A stretch of 64,000 nt of DNA, taken from the NCBI RefSeq assembly GCF_009363115.1, contig NZ_CP045298.1, forward strand, positions 868,001 through 932,000, given 5' to 3'. Positions 45,282 to 54,653 of this stretch are shown here, in pieces; position 1 is the stretch's first letter; every line of letters begins with the position of its first letter. This DNA comes from Paenibacillus brasilensis. GTDB lineage: Bacteria; Bacillota; Bacilli; Paenibacillales; Paenibacillaceae. A program made the position numbers and the translations under genes. The notes beneath the pieces are model-generated. The model worked only from the letters and a program-made list of their open reading frames with translations, did no database searches and was not told the DNA's origin.

Positions 45282-45728
45282 CTATGAACGATCGCTATCC
45301 AGAATCAGCGTCACCGGACCCCAGTTGGTCAATGTTACATCCATCATAGCCCCAAAAATGCCCGTCTCGACCTCCAGGCCCTTGGCGCGAAGCTGGCTGT
45401 TGAAAAAATCATACAGCTTCTCTGCTTCCTCAGGTTTGGCAGCTCCCATAAAGTTAGGTCTTCTCCCCTTACGGCAGTCACCATATAATGTAAACTGAGA
45501 GACAGACAAAATGGCCCCCCCGACATCCAGCACACTGTCGTTCATTTTACCTTCAGCATCCTCAAATATACGTAATCCCGCTGTTTTATCCGCCAAATAA
45601 ACGGCATCAGCCGCTGTATCCCCCTGACCTATACCGACCAGCAGCATTAATCCGGTTCCGATCTCGCCGACTACCTTATGATTAACCGTTACCTGAGCGT
45701 CTTTACAGCGCTGAATGATGATTTTCAT
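45282..45728 (-). CDS. dtd: D-aminoacyl-tRNA deacylase
   Basis: 148 aa, the standard length. It hydrolyses D-amino acids from mischarged t[23 protein letters not shown] at the start; [20 protein letters not shown] (about 78-97) and the C-terminal [12 protein letters not shown] carry the family's SQFTL and cross-subunit Gly-Pro elements. AAAGGAGACAG lies upstream. Downstream of rel as in Bacillus. Confidence 0.95.
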   Translation of the reverse strand: MKIIIQRCKDAQVTVNHKVVGEIGTGLMLLVGIGQGDTAADAVYLADKTAGLRIFEDAEGKMNDSVLDVGGAILSVSQFTLYGDCRKGRRPNFMGAAKPEEAEKLYDFFNSQLRAKGLEVETGIFGAMMDVTLTNWGPVTLILDSDRS

Positions 45729-45867
45729 CGACTATCCGCTGTCTCCTTTAACCATCCCTTTAAAAGGTGCTTTGAGCCGTAGCACGGCTCCTTTACGCAG
45801 CCTATGAGGGCTTGTACCCAAAATACACTATAAAAAAAGGTATGAGCCTTCTTTTACGCTTACAAGG

Positions 45868-48045
45868 TTATTGCATAATGCGATGCACGGTGTATACATC
45901 TTTTACCCGTTTGATCCGTTCGACAACAGAATGCAAATGATCTGTATTGCGAATGAGAATCGTAATGTGAATCATTGCCATTTTGTTCTTGTCGGTACGG
46001 CCTGTCACGGCCGAGAAGCTGGTTTTGTTCTCGGATATAGCCTGAAGCACCTCATTCAGCAGCCCGTTGCGGTCATGGCCTGTGATCTCAATATCGACGC
46101 TGTAATTGACCTCTGCTGCTTCTTCCCACTCAACCTCGATCACACGAGCCTGATCTTCCCCCGTACCCGCAGGAATATTCGGGCAATCTGTCCGGTGAAC
46201 CGATACGCCGCGGCCACGTGTTACATAACCGATGATGTCGTCTCCCGGCACGGGATTACAACATCGTGCAAAACGAACGAGTAAATTGTCGACTCCTCTG
46301 ACGCTGACGCCGTTGGTCGGTGTTTTTTTGCGTTCGCTCTGCGGTTTGTACTCCTTGACCTCGGTTGTCAGCTCAATCAGCCGCGCCTCTTCCTGCTCCT
46401 TGCGCAGCTTCTCCGTCAGACGTGTACAGACCTGAGCTGCGGTTATACCGCCAAAGCCAATCGCCGATAACATATCCTCTATATCGTTAAAAGAGAATTT
46501 TGCTGCTACTTCCTGAAGCTTGTCGTCACTCATCCATACCGAAGGCTCTATATCGCGCTTTTTGAGCTCACGCTCCAGATTGTCACGGCCCTTTTCGATA
46601 TTTTCTTCGCGCTTTTCTTTCTTAAACCATTGCTTGATTTTACTGCGCGCGTGAGAGGACTGGGCAATTTTGAGCCAGTCCTGACTAGGTCCATAAGAAT
46701 GCTTGGACGTCATAATTTCGACGATATCGCCGGTTTTAAGCCGATAGTCCAACGGCACAATTCTGCCGTTTACCTTGGAGCCAATCGTTCGGTTACCAAC
46801 TTCGGTATGGATACGGAAAGCAAAGTCCAGCGGAACCGATCCAGCTGGCAACTCAATAACCTCTCCCTTTGGAGTAAACACAAATACGAGGTCGGAGAAA
46901 AAGTCCATTTTGAGCGATTCTACAAATTCCGACGCGTCCTTCGCCTCATTTTGCAGCTCGAGAATTTCTCGGAAAAAGGTGATTTTATCCTCAAAGTTCG
47001 TGTTATTTGCTCCGTTGTTTTCTTTATATGCCCAATGGGCCGCAATCCCGAATTCAGCGGTGCGATGCATATCCACCGTGCGAATTTGCACCTCGGTAGG
47101 TTCCCCGTTGGGACCCACTACTGTTGTATGAAGGGACTGATACATATTGGCCTTGGGCATGGCGATATAATCCTTAAACCGCCCCGGCATCGGCTTCCAC
47201 AACGTATGGATGATCCCCAGCGTCGCATAACAGTCCTTTATGTTATCTACAATAATTCGAATCGCCAGCAAATCATATATTTCATTGAATTGCTTGTTCT
47301 TCGTTGTCATTTTTTTAAACACGCTATAAATGTGCTTGGGACGCCCAGAAAGGTCAGCTTGAATACCCATCTCTTCCAGCTTTTCTCTGATGCGTACGAT
47401 AACATTATCAATAAACTGCTCCCGCTCTGCCCGTTTCTTATGCATCAAATTGGCGATGCGATAATATTGCTGAGGATTCAGATAGCGAAGAGCAATATCT
47501 TCCATTTCCCATTTAATCGCTGAAATACCTAACCGGTTCGCAATTGGACAGAAAATCTCCAGCGTTTCATAAGCGATTCGGCGCTGGCTTTCCTCCGACT
47601 GATATTTCAAGGTACGCATATTATGCAGACGATCCGCCAACTTAATAACAATGACACGAATGTCCTGTGCCATGGCAATAAACATTTTTCGATAATTTTC
47701 GTTCTGCTGTTCTTCCTTGGAACGGAACTGGATACGCTCCAGTTTCGTCAAACCATCGACAAGCATCGCACAAGTATCGCCAAAATGCTCGCGAATCTGC
47801 GCCAAAGACACCGTCGTATCCTCCACAACGTCATGTAAAAGAGCGGCGATAATGGAGATGGTATCCATCTGCATATTAACGACGATATCAGCAACCGCAA
47901 GCGGATGCAGAATATAAGGTTCACCAGACTTCCGAGTCTGCCCGGAATGGGCCTGCTCTGCAAAATCATAGGCGTCCCTGATGCGGATAAGATCTGCTTC
48001 TCTGGTATAGGCCCCGGCCTTTTTAAGTAATTGCTCTATCCCCAT
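45868..48045 (-). CDS. rel: Bifunctional (p)ppGpp synthetase/hydrolase Rel
   Basis: 725 aa, complete. The HD hydrolase domain is at about 25-175 with the active pair HDVVEDT (about 69-75). The synthetase domain is at about 195-360 (YQSLHTTVVGPNGEPTEVQI). The TGS domain is at about 390-450 (VFVFTPKGEVIELPAGSVPL), followed by a helical/zinc-finger region (RFARCCNPVPGDDIIGYVTR) and a C-terminal ACT domain at about 650-724. It sets the stringent response. The SigA promoter is at 48134-48162. An IS4-family element has inserted about 30 bases upstream of that promoter. Confidence 0.96.
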   Translation of the reverse strand: MGIEQLLKKAGAYTREADLIRIRDAYDFAEQAHSGQTRKSGEPYILHPLAVADIVVNMQMDTISIIAALLHDVVEDTTVSLAQIREHFGDTCAMLVDGLTKLERIQFRSKEEQQNENYRKMFIAMAQDIRVIVIKLADRLHNMRTLKYQSEESQRRIAYETLEIFCPIANRLGISAIKWEMEDIALRYLNPQQYYRIANLMHKKRAEREQFIDNVIVRIREKLEEMGIQADLSGRPKHIYSVFKKMTTKNKQFNEIYDLLAIRIIVDNIKDCYATLGIIHTLWKPMPGRFKDYIAMPKANMYQSLHTTVVGPNGEPTEVQIRTVDMHRTAEFGIAAHWAYKENNGANNTNFEDKITFFREILELQNEAKDASEFVESLKMDFFSDLVFVFTPKGEVIELPAGSVPLDFAFRIHTEVGNRTIGSKVNGRIVPLDYRLKTGDIVEIMTSKHSYGPSQDWLKIAQSSHARSKIKQWFKKEKREENIEKGRDNLERELKKRDIEPSVWMSDDKLQEVAAKFSFNDIEDMLSAIGFGGITAAQVCTRLTEKLRKEQEEARLIELTTEVKEYKPQSERKKTPTNGVSVRGVDNLLVRFARCCNPVPGDDIIGYVTRGRGVSVHRTDCPNIPAGTGEDQARVIEVEWEEAAEVNYSVDIEITGHDRNGLLNEVLQAISENKTSFSAVTGRTDKNKMAMIHITILIRNTDHLHSVVERIKRVKDVYTVHRIMQ

Positions 48046-48133
48046 TCTGCTCTATTCCGTGTCCTTTCTATGCAAAATGGAACCCGCCGATCAATGTCGC
48101 ACAAAGGTTCCCTTTTAAAAGTGATTTCCTATA

Positions 48134-48162
48134 ATTATGACGGTTACTGCGTCACACGTCAA
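48134..48162 (-). promoter_or_regulatory. SigA promoter of rel
   Basis: Minus-strand TTGACG (48157-48162) and CATAAT (48134-48139) with 17-base spacing, about 90 bases before the rel ATG. Confidence 0.75.
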
Positions 48163-48192
48163 CTATTACAGGTCTGGTATTGCCGTGTTATT

Positions 48193-49458
48193 TTACCATA
48201 GCACACCTGTTGATTAACCACTAAATGGTAGAAAAAGAGCCGTCAACTCGGTAAAATGTTTGTACCCCTACAAACTTAACCGAAAGGTGACGACTCCATG
48301 AAAAAGTCTATCACGATCCCATTCATCCTTCAATCTATTCTGACACCAGAAGAAGTGCAAAGCGTTGCCAAGGAAACAGACTATGAAGATAAAGCCCGTA
48401 AATTCACGGTAACCCACTTACTTCAATACTGGTGTGTAGCTGCCTTAGAACAATGGGACAGTTATCGTTCCGGGGTGGATCATGCCGCTCACAGTGGCTT
48501 ACTTGCGGTTCATTATTCGTGTTTTTCCACCAAAGCGGCCGAAGTCCCCTTTGCTATATTTAAGGAGCTTCTTCATCGGGTCATTCACAAGTGTAGCCGA
48601 GAAACACGCCGAAAGCTTGCGTTTCCCAAAGAATTGCTCCTCATCGATTCGACCACCATGACGGTGGGAAAAACACGACTACCCTGGGCTCCTTATCACG
48701 GAGAGCGTGCAGGTATTAAACTTCATGTTGCTTTACGAGCCCAAAATGGGCAACCCCTTCAGGTGGTCGAAACGCTGGGTTCCAAGCATGATGGCCCCAT
48801 GAGTGAAGCGTTGACTCAACCGGACTACATTGTGGTGATGGACCGTGCTTATGGGAAACTGGAGCGTCTGGATGACTTCAAAATCCAAGGACAATCCTTT
48901 GTCATTCGGCTTCGTGACAATGTCCATTTGGAAAAACCTCATGCCCTTTCCCGTCTCAAGCCATCGGATTCAACTATCCTTCGGGATATCACCTGCCAGT
49001 TGGGGACACCGCAGTGTCGTTCCAAGCGACGTCATCGTGTGGTGATGTTTCGAGATTTTGAAGGTCGAGTAATCCGAGTCGTTACCGATTTAATGCAGGT
49101 CACAGCGGAACAAATTGCACAGATGTATAAAGCTCGATGGCAGATTGAGGTCTTTTTCCGGTGGATCAAGCAACATTTGAATATTCCAACGCTGTTTGGG
49201 ACAACCGAAAATGCGGTCTATGGGCAACTCTTTTGTGCGCTCATCGTTTATGTCCTGCTTAAATGGTTATTTGATACCGCTCAAGGGACGTGGCCCCAAC
49301 ATGCCATTCTTTCCTTTGCTCGATTTTCTCGTCTTTTTCTTCTGCAAAATCTACCGGTGGAATGGCTGATCCAGATTCAGCATGTTCTTTTTAAGCGTGT
49401 CTCTGCTTCTATTAATTAAATTACTTATTCTGGTTAATCAACAGACGTGTTACCATAG
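48193..49458 (+). mobile_element. IS4-family insertion sequence with 9-bp target duplication
   Basis: The element spans 48202-49449 (1248 bases). Ends are CACACCTGTTGATTAACCA and, read inward from the right, CACGTCTGTTGATTAACCA: 19-bp inverted repeats with two mismatches. TTACCATAG flanks both sides (48193-48201 and 49450-49458) as an exact 9-bp target duplication. With an intact transposase and clean ends, this looks like a recent and possibly active insertion. Confidence 0.9.
48298..49419 (+). CDS. IS4-family transposase
   Basis: 373 aa, intact. DDE catalytic residues: Asp in LLLIDSTTMTVGKTRLPW, Asp in YIVVMDRAYGKLERLDDF, and Glu in the YREK motif YKARWQIEVFFRWIKQHLNI (Y-R-E-K all present). 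Starts ATG behind AAAGGTGACG, ends 30 bases before the right inverted repeat. Confidence 0.93.
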   Translation: MKKSITIPFILQSILTPEEVQSVAKETDYEDKARKFTVTHLLQYWCVAALEQWDSYRSGVDHAAHSGLLAVHYSCFSTKAAEVPFAIFKELLHRVIHKCSRETRRKLAFPKELLLIDSTTMTVGKTRLPWAPYHGERAGIKLHVALRAQNGQPLQVVETLGSKHDGPMSEALTQPDYIVVMDRAYGKLERLDDFKIQGQSFVIRLRDNVHLEKPHALSRLKPSDSTILRDITCQLGTPQCRSKRRHRVVMFRDFEGRVIRVVTDLMQVTAEQIAQMYKARWQIEVFFRWIKQHLNIPTLFGTTENAVYGQLFCALIVYVLLKWLFDTAQGTWPQHAILSFARFSRLFLLQNLPVEWLIQIQHVLFKRVSASIN

Positions 49459-49585
49459 GTTATTTCGTCACATTTAGTTCAGTAAATCGGGATTGTTGGC
49501 GAAACGAAACGAATTATATTGAAAAAAATACGAAAAGTAATTAATGTATATAAGAATAATTGAAAGAACTAAGGAGTGAACTGCG

Positions 49586-50896
49586 TTGCAACGCGAAATT
49601 CAAGTTAATGAAAAGCTTCCGGCAGGACCCGGGTTCCTGCTCAGCGTACAGCATTTGTTTGCCATGTTTGGCAGCACCGTGCTGGTGCCGAATATTTTCG
49701 GTGTCGATCCCGGCATGATTTTGCTAATGAACGGTATTGGCACATTGCTGTACATATGGATCTGCCGTGGCAAAATTCCCGCCTATCTCGGCTCCAGCTT
49801 CGCTTTTATCGCTCCCGTTAGTCTCGTGCTTAAAAGCAATCCAGGCGTTAACGGTTATGCTATGGCCCTCGGCGCTTTTATCGCAACAGGTGCTATTTTC
49901 TGCCTCGTCGCACTGGTGATCAAATATGCCGGAACCCGTTGGCTGGATGTGGTATTTCCTCCCGCAGTCATGGGCTCCATTGTAGCTCTGATCGGTCTCG
50001 AACTGGTTCCAGTAGCAGCAGGCATGGCAGGCATTATCAATTCAGACCCTGCGAAAACCTGGTCTCCAGATCCCAAAACTATTACTCTTTCCCTTGTTAC
50101 ACTCGGAGTTACCATTCTGGGTGCGGTACTGTTCCGCGGATTTGCCAAAATCATTCATATTTTGATTGGAATTGTGGTAGGCTATGTACTTGCTTATTTT
50201 ATGGGTATGGTCAATACACAGGCCATTGCGGACGCTCCTTTGTTCGGACATCCTGTCATTACCACTCCAATATTTAATACATCGGCTATGCTGACAATTC
50301 TTCCTGTCGCTCTGGTGGTCATCGTGGAGCATATTGGTCATTTGCTCGTAACCAGCAACATTGTCGGACGCGAGCTGTCCAAAGATCCCGGTCTGCACCG
50401 TTCACTGCTTGGTAACGGTATTTCCACTGTGATTTCCGGCTTTGTCGGCTCTACGCCCAATACAACCTATGGTGAAAACATCGGTGTCATGGCATTAACG
50501 AAGGTGTACTCCGTCTGGGTCATTGGTGGCGCCGCTGTGATTGCCATTCTACTCTCCTTCTCAGGCACCTTCTCAGCAATTGTATCCAACATCCCGGCTC
50601 CAGTCATGGGCGGCGTATCCTTGCTGTTATTCGGTGTCATCGCTGCCTCTGGTCTGAGAATCTTTGTGGAGCAAAAGGTCGATTTCGCCAAGCCAACCAA
50701 TATGCTGCTCGCTACCATCGTACTGGTTGTCGGAATCAGTGGTACAACGCTCACTTGGGGTGCGGTTACCCTGAAAGGTATGGCACTGGCAACAATCACC
50801 GGCATCGTCCTCAGCCTATTCTTCAAGCTGATTGACGTGCTTGGCTGGTCCAACGATAAAACACAGGAACCTTTAACGGAAAAAATACCCGATTAA
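49586..50896 (+). CDS. NCS2 uracil permease-like protein (UraA/PyrP type)
   Basis: 436 aa from the TTG at 49586, behind AAGGAGTG. About 14 membrane helices. LLSVQHLFAMFGSTVLVPNI at the N-terminus is the nucleobase-cation-symporter-2 signature. VVIVEHIGHLLVTSNIVGRE carries the conserved acidic/His segment of helix 8, and GFVGSTPNTTYGENIGVMAL is the other hallmark. Uracil is the likeliest substrate; xanthine/uric acid branches look different in these motifs. A plus-strand gene inserted between rel and apt, which are adjacent in Bacillus. Confidence 0.88.
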   Translation: MQREIQVNEKLPAGPGFLLSVQHLFAMFGSTVLVPNIFGVDPGMILLMNGIGTLLYIWICRGKIPAYLGSSFAFIAPVSLVLKSNPGVNGYAMALGAFIATGAIFCLVALVIKYAGTRWLDVVFPPAVMGSIVALIGLELVPVAAGMAGIINSDPAKTWSPDPKTITLSLVTLGVTILGAVLFRGFAKIIHILIGIVVGYVLAYFMGMVNTQAIADAPLFGHPVITTPIFNTSAMLTILPVALVVIVEHIGHLLVTSNIVGRELSKDPGLHRSLLGNGISTVISGFVGSTPNTTYGENIGVMALTKVYSVWVIGGAAVIAILLSFSGTFSAIVSNIPAPVMGGVSLLLFGVIAASGLRIFVEQKVDFAKPTNMLLATIVLVVGISGTTLTWGAVTLKGMALATITGIVLSLFFKLIDVLGWSNDKTQEPLTEKIPD

Positions 50897-50913
50897 TACC
50901 TGTTCCTTTACAT

Positions 50914-51008
50914 GAAAACGCCGACTCCATGAGATACGGGCCATCACACACCTGACTAACATCCAAGTGTGTGGACTCGTAACTACGTGGAGCGGCGTTT
51001 TTTCAAAA
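50914..51008 (+). terminator. Branched terminator after the uracil permease gene
   Basis: AAAACGCCGACTCCA pairs with TGGAGCGGCGTTTT and is followed by T residues. An inner helix CCACACACTTGG/CCATCACACACC-type pairing (ATCACACACCT with AAGTGTGTGGA) makes a large hairpin of about 90 bases. Confidence 0.75.
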
Positions 51009-51034
51009 TTCATGTCTATAATGTAAGATTAAAA

Positions 51035-51379
51035 TCATACACGAAAACGGGATACCACCTGATTGAGCGTGTCAGAAACACCCGTAGAGATAGTAATCAT
51101 ATTGACCTTCATCTTCGTATCATAAAAAGGCTCCTTAAAGTTCAATTCTTTACCGCGCTTAACTGCCTCTGTATACCATGGCTGTGTTAAATAATTATAT
51201 TGCGGATCATCATATTCAGTCGTTTGCCTGATTTGTCCGCCATCCCTATGCACATATTGTGATCGGTATGTCACACCCGGTTCATACGCATCTTTAGCGA
51301 AGAAAACGCCCAACCCATAAGTCATATCATTTAATAATAGTTCTTGTTCGAACAGTCTTCCATAAGCATCAATTTTCAT
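51035..51379 (-). pseudogene. Isolated dCache sensor fragment of a chemoreceptor-like gene
   Basis: 114 codons. GLGVFFAKDAYEPGVTYRSQ, YVHRDGGQIRQTTEYDDPQY and YNYLTQPWYTEAVKRGKELN match the ligand-binding part of a double-Cache domain, ending just after VNMITISTG. There is no membrane helix, HAMP or signalling domain. The 5' start (MKIDAYGRLF) has no good ribosome site, and the end (TLNQVVSRFRV) leaves the family pattern. It is probably a remnant of a receptor or sensor gene; a free-standing binding protein is unlikely without a signal peptide. Confidence 0.65.
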
Positions 51380-51536
51380 CCTGTCACCAGTTGTTCCGTA
51401 CTCTTGCTTATCATCGAAACCAGTAAAACATGACGATTGTTATCGACATTTTGTTCAGATAATTTATAACGATTTTCGCAAATAAATTGAAAGTTAATGT
51501 AAATTACATTTCTAACCAAAATGCATACAACAAAAA

Positions 51537-51590
51537 TAGTCCGATGGAACATCTCTTTACCTAAAGAGTTGCTCCATCGGACTATTTAAG
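51537..51590. terminator. Bidirectional hairpin downstream of apt
   Basis: AGTCCGATGGA pairs with TCCATCGGACT around an inner CTCTTTACC/GGTAAAGAG helix, with T-rich flanks on both strands. It ends the apt transcript. Confidence 0.82.
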
Positions 51591-51641
51591 CGATCCATAT
51601 ATAAATATTTCCCGGGAAAAGGAAACCCCGAATTCTAAGAC

Positions 51642-52154
51642 TTAATACTTAATGAGGGTGAACACATCTACGTCAGGCAGTTTCGCCCGGCCATTGAGTT
51701 CAGACAGTTCTATAAGAAAAGCAGCTCCTGCCACATTTCCACCAAGCTGACGTACCAAATTCACGGATGTGGCAATGGTTCCACCTGTAGCAAGCAGATC
51801 ATCGGCAATCAATACGTTTTGCCCCGGCTCAATTGCATCCTTATGCATAGCCAGCGTATCCTTGCCGTATTCCAAACCGTATGCTTCCTCAATGGTTTCC
51901 CCAGGCAGCTTTCCGCTTTTACGAATAGGAATAAAACCAACGCCAAGAGCATAGGCCAGAGGCGCACCTACGACAAATCCGCGTGCTTCGGGACCTGCAA
52001 TCAAATCAATTTTCAAATCCGATACCAGTTCCTTCATATCGTTGATTGCCCTACGGTACATTCCACCATTTTTCATCAAGGTCGTAATGTCCTTAAAACT
52101 AATACCTGGTTGTGGAAAATCGGGAATCACTCGAATATATTCTTTGTAGTCCAA
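51642..52154 (-). CDS. apt: Adenine phosphoribosyltransferase
   Basis: 170 aa, standard length. Adenine salvage with [24 protein letters not shown] at the N-terminus. The catalytic segment [20 protein letters not shown] (about 55-74) and the PRPP site [20 protein letters not shown] (about 118-137) are intact. It follows recJ by about 70 bases in the conserved secDF-recJ-apt-rel order. Confidence 0.97.
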   Translation of the reverse strand: MDYKEYIRVIPDFPQPGISFKDITTLMKNGGMYRRAINDMKELVSDLKIDLIAGPEARGFVVGAPLAYALGVGFIPIRKSGKLPGETIEEAYGLEYGKDTLAMHKDAIEPGQNVLIADDLLATGGTIATSVNLVRQLGGNVAGAAFLIELSELNGRAKLPDVDVFTLIKY

Positions 52155-52223
52155 CTTAGTTCCTCCTACTGTAAACTTCTAAATTAGTATATCCATTCTA
52201 CAACATAAGCTTGAGGCAGTGTC

Positions 52224-54620
52224 TCAAGAAGCACCCTTCATCAGCGACATGATCCAACTCGTCATCTGGGTTGTATCCGCATCCAGTAAATAACGCTCCA
52301 TCTCAGCCATATCATATAATTCCTGATAGCGTGGAGAAGTCGTTAAATCACGCTTGGGCGGATTAGGCACAAAACAAAATTGCCCCTCTGCACGCTTCAT
52401 AAACTCAAGATCCTCAAAGATGTCCAGTACTTTAGATAACATTCGTACTGAACAGGAACACTGTCGACTAAGAGCAGGCAGCATTGCTTTTTCATCAACA
52501 GGCTGTGTTCCCATGCGGGAAAGCACAACATAAATACGCTTGAACAGCTCCCTGTCAGGGCTTACGAGCCGACCGGCACGTTCACTGACCGAATGCAGGA
52601 GAAATACATTTTCTACATTTTCAAAGGTAGACCATACTGCCTGTAGCTGCTCCGGTGTTTCCGGTGGCTCCAGCACGAACAATGACTTCACAGATTGCTG
52701 TGCATTCCTTTGACCATTACCAGGAGTAACAGTGCCATCCTCATCGTACAACCATAAGGATTCTGCATTTACGGAATCCATTGGACGAAGTCTGGATGAA
52801 GGATGTATCAACACTGCAACGTCATTTTTTCTCTCCTCTACACGCGGATGGAAAATTTTCAAGCCTCGTTCCAGCTCCGCAATAGGGTTCGATACTCCGC
52901 GATAATCAAAAATTTGCGGGGCTTGTACACGAATATCCTGCATCATCAATTGGAGAGAACGTTTGCCGTTCCACTCGTTAATAGACAGCTCGCCCAGCAG
53001 ATCCAGTTCGGTTTGTTGCTGTAAAAAATCAGCCAAATCGCCACGCCGGAAGGCAATCGCATCCAGCGACAGTCCGTTCTGCTCCAGCAGAAGCTTTACA
53101 TGATTTTTTTCACGCCCCATTTTTCGAGCCTCGCGTAATTGAAGCCCCTGTAATACGAATCGTGGAGAAGGGTTCGCCATTCCAAACGGCTGTAACAATT
53201 CCAGTTCTTCAACCACCTGTAAAGATACCTCGTCCAGACGACAGACCATATCTGCCTCTGCTATAGGAATAAGGTCTTCCGGTGTCAAAATTGAACTGGC
53301 ATACCGGTTAAGCCGCTCCTCGAACAACTCCAGATTATCGCGGGTCAGCGTCATACCCGCAGCCGAAGGATGGCCGCCAAAATGCTCCATAAGTTCATGG
53401 CTGTCTGTAAGAGCACTATAAATATCCAAGGCAGGAATAGAACGGGCAGAACCTTTGCACATACCAGTCTCGGCATCAATCCCAAGAATAATGGTTGGAC
53501 GATAATGACGATCCAATAGCTTGGAGGCCACAATTCCGACAACACCCACGTTCCATCCTTCACCAGCCAAAACAATAACTGAGGGGAGCTTGCCTCCATT
53601 CAGCTTGGCTGCCAACTGTTCCTCTGCTTGCTCCACAATTTGTTCAACCACCTGTTGACGCTCCCGGTTAAGCAGATCAAGCGCATGTGCAAGTTGATCT
53701 GCTTCTTCCTCTTGTTCTGTTGTCAGGAGGGAAACGGCTCGTCCCGCATGATCCAGACGTCCACTGGCATTAATCCGCGGAGCCAAGGCAAATGCGATGT
53801 TGGCAGAAGTCACTGTAGACATATCCACACCTGCTACACTAAGCAACGCCCGAATCCCGGGAAACGCAGAGCTTCTCATCGATTGGATCCCTCTGCGTAC
53901 CATCGTCCGATTCTCACCGTGTAACGGCATCAGATCAGCTACCGTACCAATAGCGGCGATTTCAAACCATTCCTCGGGTACCTCATCCAACAGTGCCTGT
54001 GCCAGCTTTAGAGCAACACCAACACCTGCAAGGCCTTTAAATGGGTATGGGCAGCCAGGCAGCTTCGGATTGATCAAGGTATACGCTTTGGGAAGCACAG
54101 CAGGCGGCTCATGGTGATCAGTCACAATAACATCGATACCCAAGGAAGTTGCATAATTAATTTGCTCTACTGCACTAATTCCGGTATCCACCGTAATGAC
54201 CAGCGTAACTCCCTGCTGATGAGCCCAATCCAGGGCATGGTTATGCAGGCCGTATCCCTCATTGGAGCGATGGGGAATATAAATATCATAAGAGGCCTTT
54301 AGGAAACGCATAAGCTGAATCATTAAAGATGTACTGGACACCCCGTCCGCATCATAATCGCCATAGATCAATATATGCTCGCCGCGCTCCAATGCCTTGC
54401 GAATTCTCGGCACGGCCTCTTTCATGCCAAGAAGCAGATAAGGATCGTGTATATCATCCACACTTCCGTACAAAAAGCGGTTTGCTTCCCCGGCCGTAGT
54501 GACGCCCCGGTTCACTAAAAGCCGAGACAACAATGGTGAAATCCCCAGCTCTTCTGTTAACGACTGAGCCGCTGTCAGGTTAAGTTCCGGGGTCTTCCAT
54601 CTGTACTGCGAATGAAGCAA
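52224..54620 (-). CDS. recJ: Single-stranded-DNA-specific exonuclease RecJ
   Basis: 798 aa, the long Firmicutes form. Mn-binding DHH motifs: LIYGDYDADGVSSTSLMIQL (about 84-103), VTDHHEPPAVLPKAYTLINP and the DHHA1 segment with RINASGRLDHAGRAVSLL and GGHPSAAGMTL. An OB-fold follows at about 460-570, and the extra C-terminal domain (about 580-798) is typical of Bacillus RecJ. 5'-3' exonuclease for recombination and mismatch repair. The start ATG at 54620 (MLHSQYRWKTPELN) follows AAAGGTGAAT. Confidence 0.95.
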   Translation of the reverse strand: MLHSQYRWKTPELNLTAAQSLTEELGISPLLSRLLVNRGVTTAGEANRFLYGSVDDIHDPYLLLGMKEAVPRIRKALERGEHILIYGDYDADGVSSTSLMIQLMRFLKASYDIYIPHRSNEGYGLHNHALDWAHQQGVTLVITVDTGISAVEQINYATSLGIDVIVTDHHEPPAVLPKAYTLINPKLPGCPYPFKGLAGVGVALKLAQALLDEVPEEWFEIAAIGTVADLMPLHGENRTMVRRGIQSMRSSAFPGIRALLSVAGVDMSTVTSANIAFALAPRINASGRLDHAGRAVSLLTTEQEEEADQLAHALDLLNRERQQVVEQIVEQAEEQLAAKLNGGKLPSVIVLAGEGWNVGVVGIVASKLLDRHYRPTIILGIDAETGMCKGSARSIPALDIYSALTDSHELMEHFGGHPSAAGMTLTRDNLELFEERLNRYASSILTPEDLIPIAEADMVCRLDEVSLQVVEELELLQPFGMANPSPRFVLQGLQLREARKMGREKNHVKLLLEQNGLSLDAIAFRRGDLADFLQQQTELDLLGELSINEWNGKRSLQLMMQDIRVQAPQIFDYRGVSNPIAELERGLKIFHPRVEERKNDVAVLIHPSSRLRPMDSVNAESLWLYDEDGTVTPGNGQRNAQQSVKSLFVLEPPETPEQLQAVWSTFENVENVFLLHSVSERAGRLVSPDRELFKRIYVVLSRMGTQPVDEKAMLPALSRQCSCSVRMLSKVLDIFEDLEFMKRAEGQFCFVPNPPKRDLTTSPRYQELYDMAEMERYLLDADTTQMTSWIMSLMKGAS

Positions 54621-54653
54621 TCCTATTCACCTTTCTTTCATCGTCGCCTTGCA

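Noticed and set aside
46630..47523. Plus-strand open frame of 297 codons
   Set aside because: Antisense to rel, cysteine/histidine-rich shadow sequence with no family features.
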